From: Streptomyces sp. NBC_01241
GTDB taxonomy: Bacteria > Actinomycetota > Actinomycetes > Streptomycetales > Streptomycetaceae
NCBI RefSeq assembly: GCF_041435435.1
Contig: NZ_CP108494.1
Span: 1,832,501-1,896,500, forward strand
Direction of reading: 5' to 3'
DNA length: 64,000 bases
Both the position numbers and the translations under genes were made by a program. Below are positions 56,389 through 64,000 of the stretch, piece after piece; position 1 is the stretch's first letter; every line of letters begins with the position of its first letter. Under the pieces are notes generated by a model. It ran no database searches. It was given only the letters and a program-made list of their open reading frames with translations, and was not told the origin of the DNA.

Positions 56389-57774
56389 CTACGCGCCGCC
56401 CGTGTGCACCTGGAACGCGGCCCGGCGCACCGCTTTGGCCAGTGCGGGGTCCGGGTGCGCGGCGGCCAGGGCCACCAGAACCTGCACGGTGCGCGGGTGG
56501 CCGACGGCCCGTACCTCGTCCAGCAGCGCCGGCACCGTGCCCTGGACGGCCGAGTCGAGGTGGCGGACCAGCAGTCCGGTCTCGCCGTGGTCGGCGACGG
56601 CCGCCGCGGTGTCGACCCAGAGCCAGGTGGCCTCCTCCCGGCTGAGGACGTCCTGGGTGTCCTCGGGGTCGGTTCCGTCGTACTCGGCCAGCCAGAGCAG
56701 CGCGTAGGGGCGCAGCGAGGGGTCGGCGACGACGGAGCGCACCTCGGGTTCCGCCGGGGCGCCGACGACCCGGAGGGCTTCGAAGGCGAGGCCGCGCAGC
56801 AGTGCGTCCTCGCCGCGGGCCACGGCGAGGAGTTCGGCGACGGCGCTTCCGACGGGGCGGGCGGCAAGCCAGGCGCGGTATTCGTCGCGGGCCGGGCCGG
56901 GGGTGAGCCGGGCGCAGCCGAGCAGCATGTCTGCGGCGGACTGCTCGATGTTCCCGGCGGGGCTCTGGGCCGCGACGCAGATCTGCTCCAGCTTGACCCA
57001 GACCGCCCAATTGCCGAGCGGGGTGAGGGTGGCGTGTCCGGCGCCGAGCGTGAGCGCGCCGACGGCGACCAGTCCCTCCAGGGCCCAGTCGAGGAGCAGG
57101 GCGACCAGGGCGGCGGGGTGTGCGGCGGGGGCGGGTTCGGCCGGTGCGGTCAGCGGCCGCGGTCCGTACGGCACCTCGCAGCGCTCCTCGTGGAGTTCGG
57201 CGACGCGCTGGCCGAGCAGGTCCAGGAGGGCGGGCACGGTGACCGGGCCGGCCGAGAGCTGGAGGAGGGAGAGCACCTGGGGCACGGCCTCGACGGCCTC
57301 GGCGACCGCGGTGGACTCGATGCCCTCGGGTGCGGGGTGGACGAGCGACCAGGCGTCGAAGAGCGCCACCCAGCCGCGGAGCACGGCGGAGTCGTCGCGG
57401 TCCCAGGCGCGCAGCCGCCAGCCGGGGCGCGCGGTGCCGCCGTGCAGTTCGACGAGACCGGCCAGGCGGGCCCGGTCCCAGCCGGAGCGCACCTGGGCCG
57501 GGGACAACTCCAGGGCCGTCGCGGCCCGTTCGAGAGCCTGGGCGGCCGGTGGCGGTGCGCCGGGGAACGCGCCGTCGGCTGCCCAGTGGGCGATCCGTAC
57601 GGCGTCGGCGAGGACCGTCCTGGCCTGGCGGGCCAGTTCCGCCCGGGGCGGGGTGCCCTCCGGAGGGCGGGGCGCCGGCCTGGTGCGGCGGGTGGTCACC
57701 GCCTTGCGAGCGGTGGCGATGGGTCGGGGGCGGACAAGTCGCAGCCTGGAGTCGCGCGGAGTACGGGACGTCAC
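56389..57774 (-). CDS. Large conserved actinobacterial protein of unknown function
   Basis: A 461-residue, Ala/Leu-rich, mostly helical protein with a basic disordered first 45 residues. The C-terminal half has repeated helix pairs (LLRGLAFEALRVVGAPAEPE, RHLDSAVQGTVPALLDEVRA, VQVLVALAAAHPDPALAKAV) that suggest a HEAT-like solenoid. No catalytic motif or membrane helix. Probably conserved in Streptomyces. GTG 57774 is the first start. Monocistronic. Confidence 0.75.
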   Translation of the reverse strand: MTSRTPRDSRLRLVRPRPIATARKAVTTRRTRPAPRPPEGTPPRAELARQARTVLADAVRIAHWAADGAFPGAPPPAAQALERAATALELSPAQVRSGWDRARLAGLVELHGGTARPGWRLRAWDRDDSAVLRGWVALFDAWSLVHPAPEGIESTAVAEAVEAVPQVLSLLQLSAGPVTVPALLDLLGQRVAELHEERCEVPYGPRPLTAPAEPAPAAHPAALVALLLDWALEGLVAVGALTLGAGHATLTPLGNWAVWVKLEQICVAAQSPAGNIEQSAADMLLGCARLTPGPARDEYRAWLAARPVGSAVAELLAVARGEDALLRGLAFEALRVVGAPAEPEVRSVVADPSLRPYALLWLAEYDGTDPEDTQDVLSREEATWLWVDTAAAVADHGETGLLVRHLDSAVQGTVPALLDEVRAVGHPRTVQVLVALAAAHPDPALAKAVRRAAFQVHTGGA

Positions 57775-57884
57775 GGGGAGCAGTCTTGCCTCTGACGGCC
57801 CGAAAGCCCAAACGGAACCCGAATTCCCGGTGGAGGGGGTGCCCGGCGGGGTCCGGCACCAATCGGCCGATCCCCCTCATCAGG

Positions 57885-59012
57885 TCACATCAGGGGCGTG
57901 AGGAAGCGGCGCAGGGCCTCTTCGTAGTGGACCGGATCGGCATTCCACATCGCCGCATGCGGAGCCTGTGGAACGGCGCGCAGGGCGACCAGGTCCGGGC
58001 GGCGGGCGGCGAGATCGCGGGACGGCTGCCAGGGGGCCAGGGTGTCGTCCGGGCCGTGGAAGATCAGGGCCGGGACGCGCAGCTCCGACGCGAGGGAGCC
58101 GTCCAGGAGCCGGGCGCCGCGCAGCCCGGTCTGTCCCTGGGCGGCGCGGACCGCGAGCGGCAGCAGCGCGGTCGGGACGCCGTGGGCGACGGCCAGGGCG
58201 CGCAGTGTGGTGACCCAGTCCAGGACCGGGGAGTCGAGGACGAGACCGCGGATCCGGTCACGCAGCGCAGAGTTGACGGCCGCGTGCAGCGCCATCGAGG
58301 CGCCGGTGGACCAGCCGTGCAGGACGACCTTGTCGGCTCCGTACCGCACGGCGAAGCGGACGGCCGCGTCCAGGTCGCGCCATTCGGATTCGCCGAGGTG
58401 GGCGAGGCCGTCGGGGGAACGCGGGGCTCCGGCGTCGCCGCGGTAGGCCAGGTCGAGGACGGGCAGGCGCAGGTCGTGCAGGAACTCCATGATGTTCATG
58501 GGGTGTTCCCTGGTCGTACCGAGTCCGTGCACGGTGATGACCCAGGTGTCGCGGGCGCCGGGCAGGAACCAGGCGGGCAGTGCGCCCAGTTCGCCGGGGA
58601 TCTCGACTTCCCTGTGGTCGAGGCCGAGGGCCGAGGAGGGGTCGCCGCTGTGCAGCTGCGGGGTGATCCCGACCTTGGCGCCGGGTTCCAGGTTGCCGCG
58701 GTCGACCCGCTCCAGTCGGCGGACGACCGTGTCGGGGGCGTGATGGGCGTGTTCGATCACCGGGCCGACGACCGCGTGGACGTCGTCGCCCACCAGTCCG
58801 TACCTGCCGGGCCGCAGCGCGGCGAGGGAGCGGGTCAGGGTGATCTGCCCGGCCGCCGTGGCGTGCACGGTGAGCCTGCGGTCGGCGGGGAGCGGTCGTC
58901 CGGACGGCGCCCTGAGCGCGGCGTCGCTGGCGTACCGGCCGGCCGCGACAGCTGCCGCACCGACGCCGAGGATCGTGGTGACGGCTGCTGCCGTGACTGT
59001 TGCCGGGCGCAC
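57885..59012 (-). CDS. Membrane-anchored alpha/beta hydrolase
   Basis: A 375-residue protein with an N-terminal hydrophobic helix (VTAAAVTTILGVGAAAVAAG, about residues 6-25) that anchors or exports it. The hydrolase domain (about 140-370) has VITVHGLGTTREH (oxyanion region), nucleophile Ser in LHGWSTGAS, Asp in FHGPDDTLAPW and His in PQAPHAAMWN. Substrate unknown. GTG 59012 is preferred because longer frames cross GC-rich repeats; GGAG lies very close to it. Confidence 0.86.
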   Translation of the reverse strand: MRPATVTAAAVTTILGVGAAAVAAGRYASDAALRAPSGRPLPADRRLTVHATAAGQITLTRSLAALRPGRYGLVGDDVHAVVGPVIEHAHHAPDTVVRRLERVDRGNLEPGAKVGITPQLHSGDPSSALGLDHREVEIPGELGALPAWFLPGARDTWVITVHGLGTTREHPMNIMEFLHDLRLPVLDLAYRGDAGAPRSPDGLAHLGESEWRDLDAAVRFAVRYGADKVVLHGWSTGASMALHAAVNSALRDRIRGLVLDSPVLDWVTTLRALAVAHGVPTALLPLAVRAAQGQTGLRGARLLDGSLASELRVPALIFHGPDDTLAPWQPSRDLAARRPDLVALRAVPQAPHAAMWNADPVHYEEALRRFLTPLM

Positions 59013-59173
59013 GGCTCCAGTGTCGGGGGATGTGCGGCACCCTGCCAGCGGACGGGGGCCGTCCGGTGTCCCGGCAGAGGTGATCCCGGAACGGATGATC
59101 TCGGAAGGGGTATCCCGGAAGGGGGCATCCCGAGGGGGGCACCCGGGAAGGATATGGGACCGCCGGGAGCGGG

Positions 59174-59833
59174 TCAGCCCGGTTGTCCGTATCCCTTCAG
59201 GGCTTCCTGTACGTCGCGCAGCTGGGCCGGGGAGAGCAGGCTCGGAGTGTGTCCGGGTACGGAGCTCGCGGTGAGCCAGAGCCGGCAGAGCCATTCCAGC
59301 TGGGCGGTCCTGTCGTACGCCTCGTCCAGGCGGGCTCCGTAAGTGAGGGTTCCGTGGTTCTGGAGCAGGCAGCCCGTACGGTCCCGCAGGGCGGTGAGCA
59401 TGTTTTCGGCCAGTTCCGCGGTCCCGTAGCGCGCGTAGGCCGCGACCCGGACGGGGCCGCCGAGCATGGCGGCGGCGTAGTGGACCGGGGGGACCTCGTG
59501 GACCAGGGTGGAGACGGCCGTGGCGTGCACCGCGTGGGTGTGCACGACGGCGGCCGCGTCGCTGTTCCGGTAGACCGCGAGATGAAGCGGGAGTTCGCTG
59601 GTCGGGGCCAGTTCGCCGATGATCCGGTTGCCTGCCAGATCGACGCCGACGGCGTCCTCGGGGCCGAGCCGGTCGTACGGCACTCCGCTCGGCGTGACCA
59701 GGACCGTCCCGCCGACCCGGGCCGACACGTTGCCCGACGTGCCGACGACGAGGCCGTCCGCCGCCGTCCGGCGGGCGGTGGCGACGACGCCCTCCCAGGC
59801 CTGTTCGATCGCGTCCCGCTGCTGATCGCTCAT
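59174..59833 (-). CDS. Class II aldolase/adducin family protein
   Basis: A 219-residue class II (zinc) aldolase. TSGNVSARVGG and TPSGVPYDRL bind phosphate, ELPLHLAVYR carries the catalytic Glu, and the zinc ligands are His residues in VVHTHAVHATA and QNHGTLTYG. L-fuculose-phosphate aldolase or a related C-C lyase/epimerase is expected; the substrate cannot be told. It lies 160 bp upstream of the hydrolase gene on the same strand. Confidence 0.9.
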   Translation of the reverse strand: MSDQQRDAIEQAWEGVVATARRTAADGLVVGTSGNVSARVGGTVLVTPSGVPYDRLGPEDAVGVDLAGNRIIGELAPTSELPLHLAVYRNSDAAAVVHTHAVHATAVSTLVHEVPPVHYAAAMLGGPVRVAAYARYGTAELAENMLTALRDRTGCLLQNHGTLTYGARLDEAYDRTAQLEWLCRLWLTASSVPGHTPSLLSPAQLRDVQEALKGYGQPG

Positions 59834-60137
59834 ACGGAGATCCTGTCAGCCGCGAAGGCCCGGGTCAGCTCTATGAGCGAACGGACAAACGGTCGGCTCG
59901 GCCGAAGTCGCCACCATCACAAATCGGAAACGATCGCAAATAGGGGTGACGAGGGGGCGAAACGGGCCTCACGGGGCCCTGCGCCCGACTCGTGCCGCCC
60001 GCGGAGGACGAGCAGAGAACAAACTGAGCGACCCGACTCCGTTTGGAGTCACCGTGACGCCCTGTCCAGTTCATCTTCCGTTCACTCAGGTTGCCTACGG
60101 TCCACGTGCCAATGACGTCGAACGATTGCCTGGGTAA
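59834..60137. other. 304-bp divergent intergenic region upstream of the phosphate transporter
   Basis: No gene. It contains a small hairpin GACTCC-GTTT-GGAGTC (60035-60050) and a PHO-box-like repeat (60069-60095) 43 bp before the transporter start. Confidence 0.6.
60069..60095 (+). promoter_or_regulatory. PHO box (PhoP direct repeats)
   Basis: GTTCATCTTCC (60069-60079) and GTTCACTCAGG (60080-60090) are adjacent 11-bp direct-repeat units fitting the Streptomyces PhoP consensus (GTTCA plus six bases), followed by a weaker TTGCC unit. They lie 47-68 bp before a phosphate transporter gene. Confidence 0.75.
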
Positions 60138-61403
<1,266 letters not shown>

Positions 61404-61478
61404 GCCGACCTTCCAGGCCGGTCCGTCCGGGCCCGCCGTCCGGGCCCGCGTCCAGGCCCGCCGTCCAAAGGATTCCGC

Positions 61479-61709
61479 ATGAAAATCGACTGGGCAGCCC
61501 TCGGCACCGTCTTCGGCGTCTCCCTCGTCGCCACCGTCGCACTGGTCGGCCTCTTCACCCTGGGCATCGTCGGCCTCTCCAAGCAGCCCGAACCGGCCAC
61601 GCAGGGCGGCTCCGGCGGCTCACTGCTGCTGGCCCGCGCCGGCGCGTACGTCTGCTTCGCGCTGTGCGCGGCGGCGGTCGCGTACGGGATCTATCTGATC
61701 GTCGCCTGA
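61479..61709 (+). CDS. Small two-helix membrane protein downstream of the phosphate transporter
   Basis: A 76-residue protein with two hydrophobic helices (about residues 8-32, VFGVSLVATVALVGLFTLGIVGL, and 52-75, AGAYVCFALCAAAVAYGIYLIV) joined by a Gly/Ser/Pro loop. It follows the PiT gene after 75 bp of GC-rich repeat and precedes a 17-bp-stem terminator, so it is probably cotranscribed. Role unknown; an accessory subunit is possible. Confidence 0.75.
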   Translation: MKIDWAALGTVFGVSLVATVALVGLFTLGIVGLSKQPEPATQGGSGGSLLLARAGAYVCFALCAAAVAYGIYLIVA

Positions 61710-61730
61710 GCCCCGCCCCGCGCACTCCCT

Positions 61731-61767
61731 CTTCGGGCCGGACACACCTCGTGTGTCCGGCCCGAAG
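61731..61767 (+). terminator. Terminator of the phosphate transporter operon
   Basis: CTTCGGGCCGGACACAC (61731-61747) pairs perfectly with GTGTGTCCGGCCCGAAG (61751-61767) around CTC. Confidence 0.88.
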
Positions 61768-61807
61768 TGCTGCGCCCGGCCCGGTGTGGGCCTCAGCACA
61801 CTGCGCC

Positions 61808-62025
61808 GTCGCAGGTCAACGGCAAGTTGACGGGCGTTCGCGGAGCGTGGTGGACTGCCGGAGCCAATTACGGCGACAGCAGAGGAAGCCGGTGCGAATC
61901 CGGCGCGGTCCCGCCACTGTCACCGGGGAGCAGTCCCCCACACCGGAAGTCACGGCACGCGCGAGCGGGCTGGAAGGCCGGGGGAACTGCGGATCCGGGA
62001 GCCAGGAGACTCTCGTCGCCGGTCA
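61808..62025 (+). ncRNA. Cobalamin (B12) riboswitch
   Basis: The conserved core is present in order: GAAGCCGGTGCGAATCCGGC, GCGGTCCCGCCACTGT (61904-61920), CCGGGAGCCAGGAGACTC (61994-62011). This is the cobalamin riboswitch aptamer, boundaries approximate. It lies upstream of cobD-cobQ and would lower their expression when B12 is abundant, by blocking the ribosome site of the following frame or by early termination. Confidence 0.95.
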
Positions 62026-62066
62026 CGTCGAACCAGGGCGCGGACCCTGAGTGAGGACATATCGCC

Positions 62067-62153
62067 ATGCCTGGCTGCCGTGCGTCCGTTGCTGTGGCGC
62101 TCTCACCGAGAGCCGCCTGTACGAAGCTCCTTCGAGGCGTAACGGCCGGCTGA
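62067..62153 (+). CDS. 28-residue leader ORF between riboswitch and cobD
   Basis: ATG 62067 (GAGG 10 nt upstream) opens a 28-codon frame ending TGA 62153: it starts MPGCRASVAVALSPRAACTK and ends LLRGVTAG. The cobD GTG begins 3 bp after this stop and has no Shine-Dalgarno of its own, so cobD translation may depend on ribosomes finishing the leader. Three cysteines; no family recognised. Confidence 0.45.
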   Translation: MPGCRASVAVALSPRAACTKLLRGVTAG

Positions 62154-62156
62154 GCC

Positions 62157-63230
62157 GTGCGTGCCGACCGCGTCTTCGCGTACGGCGCCACAGCCGGCCT
62201 GATCGGCGATCTGCTGCTCGGTGACCCCCGCAGGGGGCATCCGGTCGCCGCCTTCGGGCGGGCCGCGGCGGGCGTCGAGCGCCGGCTGTGGCGCGACCAC
62301 CGCGGGTGGGGCGCGCTGCACACCCTCGTCTGCGCCGGAGGCGCCGCGGGTGGTGCCGCGCTGCTCGCCCGTGCTGTACGCGACCACCCCGCCGCCTCCG
62401 TCGCGTTGACCGCGGCCGCCACCTGGTCCGTCGTCGGCGGTACCTCCCTGGGGCGTGAGGCCCTGACCATCGGTGACGCCCTGGCCGCCGGTGACCTCGA
62501 CCGCGCCCGCGAGCGGCTGCCGCATCTGTGCGGGCGCGATCCGCACTCCCTCGACGGGCCGCAGATCGCCCGCGCCGTGGTGGAGTCCGTGGCCGAGAAC
62601 ACCTCGGACGCCGTGGTCGGCGCCCTGGTGTGGGGTGCGCTGGCCGGTGTCCCCGGGCTCGTCGGCTTCCGGGCCGCGAACACGCTCGACGCCATGGTCG
62701 GCCACAAGTCGCCCCGCCACCGGCGCTACGGCTGGGCCTCGGCGCGCCTCGACGACCTCGCGGGCTGGCCCGGCGCCCGGCTCACCGCCCTGCTCGCCGT
62801 GGCCTCCGGGCGGCGGCCACGTGGAGCGGTACGGGCGTGGCGGGCCGACGCGGCCAAGCACCCGAGCCCCAACGCGGGCCCGGTGGAAGCCTCGTTCGCG
62901 GGTGCGCTCGGCGTGCGGCTCGGCGGGACGCTCGCGTATGGCGGCCGCGTCGAGCACCGCCCCGTCCTCAACGGGGAGACGGGCCGGGCGGTGGAGACCC
63001 AGGACATCGAACGCGCGGTACGGCTGTCGCGCCGGGTGAGCGCGCTGGCCCTCGGCGTGTGCGTGACGGGCCGGTTGGGCGTGGCCCTCGCCGCACGGCG
63101 GATCGCGGAACGCCCGATGACAGAACGCTCGGCCGCGGGGACTCCGGTCGCAGTGACGTCGATCGCTGTGACCTCGATCGCTGGAATTTCAATGGCAGCA
63201 CGTTCGATCGCAGGACGGAGACGGACATGA
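62157..63230 (+). CDS. cobD: Adenosylcobinamide-phosphate synthase CobD/CbiB
   Basis: A 357-residue membrane protein. CobD/CbiB motifs include [36 protein letters not shown] (catalytic acidic region), [30 protein letters not shown] and [23 protein letters not shown]. It attaches the aminopropanol (or its phosphate) to cobyric acid in B12 synthesis. The C-terminal 35 residues are an odd Ala/Thr/Ile-rich tail coded by a 15-bp tandem repeat. It overlaps cobQ (ATGA) and is controlled by the upstream riboswitch. Confidence 0.94.
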   Translation: MRADRVFAYGATAGLIGDLLLGDPRRGHPVAAFGRAAAGVERRLWRDHRGWGALHTLVCAGGAAGGAALLARAVRDHPAASVALTAAATWSVVGGTSLGREALTIGDALAAGDLDRARERLPHLCGRDPHSLDGPQIARAVVESVAENTSDAVVGALVWGALAGVPGLVGFRAANTLDAMVGHKSPRHRRYGWASARLDDLAGWPGARLTALLAVASGRRPRGAVRAWRADAAKHPSPNAGPVEASFAGALGVRLGGTLAYGGRVEHRPVLNGETGRAVETQDIERAVRLSRRVSALALGVCVTGRLGVALAARRIAERPMTERSAAGTPVAVTSIAVTSIAGISMAARSIAGRRRT

Positions 63231-64000
63231 GCGGCGGACTGCTGGTCGCCGGAACCACCTCGGACGCGGGCAAGAGCGTCGTCACCGCGGGCATCTGCCG
63301 CTGGCTCGTACGCCGGGGCGTGAAGGTGGCGCCCTTCAAGGCGCAGAACATGTCGCTGAACTCGTTCGTCACCCGCGAGGGCGCCGAGATCGGCCGCGCC
63401 CAGGCCATGCAGGCCCAGGCCGCCCGGGTCGAGCCGACCGCGCTGATGAACCCGGTCCTGCTCAAGCCCGGCGGCGACCGCTCCAGCCAGGTCGTCCTGA
63501 TGGGCAGAGCCGTGGGCGAGATGAGTGCGCGCGGCTACCACGGGGGCCGGCAGGAAGCGCTTCTCTCCACGGTCGTGGACTGTCTGGAGCAGCTTCGGGG
63601 CACGTATGACGCGGTGATCTGCGAGGGCGCGGGCAGTCCGGCCGAGATCAATCTGCGGCGCACGGACATCGTGAACATGGGCATCGCACGGGCGGCGCGC
63701 TTCCCGGTGGTGGTCGTCGGCGACATCGACCGCGGCGGCGTCTTCGCCTCGTTCTTCGGTACGACGGCGCTGCTCGACGCCGAGGACCAGTCGCTGATCG
63801 CCGGCTACCTCGTCAACAAGTTCCGGGGCGACGTCTCGCTGCTGGAACCGGGCCTGGAGATGCTGCGCGACATCACCGGGCGGCGGACGTACGGGGTGCT
63901 GCCCTTCGCCCATGGCCTCGGCATCGACGAGGAGGACGGGCTGCGAGCCTCACTGCGCGGGGCCGTGCGCGAGTCGGCCGTCGCGCCGCCGCACGGCGAG
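63227..64000 (+). CDS. cobQ: Cobyric acid synthase CobQ (5' part, runs off window)
   Basis: The first 258 residues are visible. The N-terminal P-loop of the glutamine-dependent amidotransferase family is [19 protein letters not shown], followed by [40 protein letters not shown] and [14 protein letters not shown]. The C-terminal glutaminase half lies beyond the edge. CobQ amidates four side chains of adenosylcobyrinate a,c-diamide. ATG 63227 overlaps the cobD stop (ATGA). Confidence 0.95.
   Translation, partial: MSGGLLVAGTTSDAGKSVVTAGICRWLVRRGVKVAPFKAQNMSLNSFVTREGAEIGRAQAMQAQAARVEPTALMNPVLLKPGGDRSSQVVLMGRAVGEMSARGYHGGRQEALLSTVVDCLEQLRGTYDAVICEGAGSPAEINLRRTDIVNMGIARAARFPVVVVGDIDRGGVFASFFGTTALLDAEDQSLIAGYLVNKFRGDVSLLEPGLEMLRDITGRRTYGVLPFAHGLGIDEEDGLRASLRGAVRESAVAPPHGE

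Overview
The window is high-GC actinobacterial chromosome, almost certainly Streptomyces. Diagnostic genes are a cysteine-less chaplin (chpE), the GATC-binding nucleoid protein Gbn, an FHA-domain ABC exporter, a Spo0M-type sporulation protein, paired Asp23 proteins and a WhiJ-like regulator/DUF397/anti-sigma-like ATPase trio. From memory (not searched), the gene order chpE, serB, fabI-fabG, tldD-pmbA, tyrS, moaA, actP-like symporter, subtilase, gbn, ABC-F, pit, cobD/cobQ matches the S. coelicolor interval around SCO1790-SCO1848, so this is core chromosome with a few insertions.

Layout. 1-9.7 kb: 3' end of a Spo0M homologue, PEBP protein, HNH nuclease, TSUP permease, SPFH/NfeD pair, ABC ATPase, chaplin chpE, a GAF histidine kinase/LuxR regulator pair and a secreted lytic transglycosylase. 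9.7-17.5 kb: FHA-ABC exporter, serB, SixA-like phosphatase, CynX/NimT permease with a 39-residue partner and a divergent GntR regulator. 17.6-19.7 kb: secreted hypothetical and the fatty-acid operon fabG-fabI. 19.8-22.4 kb: accessory block (VapC toxin/antitoxin plus WhiJ-type trio). 22.5-31.8 kb: tldD-tldE, tyrS, small membrane proteins, a candidate structured RNA, moaA, and a DUF485/ActP-like acetate symporter. 32-37.5 kb: subtilase, class III CoA-transferase, an overlapping pair of ether-lipid-like enzymes, TerD. 37.7-43.3 kb: a scarred zone with an IS701-type element, a VIT1-like transporter, an IS607-type element (serine recombinase plus TnpB) and remnants of an acetoacetate-decarboxylase-like gene fused to an amidohydrolase. 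43.4-53.7 kb: TetR regulator, DEDDh exonuclease, zinc-ribbon protein, SURF1, GH15 enzyme, atypical SDR, Asp23/AmaP cell-envelope operon, enoyl-CoA hydratase, gbn. 54-64 kb: ABC-F ATPase, VOC protein, hydrolase, aldolase, PhoP-box-preceded phosphate transporter operon, then a cobalamin riboswitch driving cobD-cobQ.

Many genes end in long perfect hairpins. Several intergenic 3' regions carry unrelated short GC-rich tandem repeats, some of which include the stop codon of the neighbouring gene. Several genes have a -10 hexamer 6-8 nt before the start codon and probably make leaderless mRNA.

The most unusual points are: (1) an in-frame CCCAAAA slippery heptamer that would extend the IS701 transposase into its own terminal repeat; (2) a 29-nt duplication that has put a 29-codon ATGA-coupled mini-gene between tldD and tldE; (3) a stop-codon-containing palindrome present twice, one copy being the exact CTAG target of the IS701 element; (4) a 28-codon leader ORF between the B12 riboswitch and cobD; (5) a cluster of GATC sites upstream of gbn; (6) a structured RNA candidate at about 28.1 kb. 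No CRISPR array, prophage or tRNA was seen.
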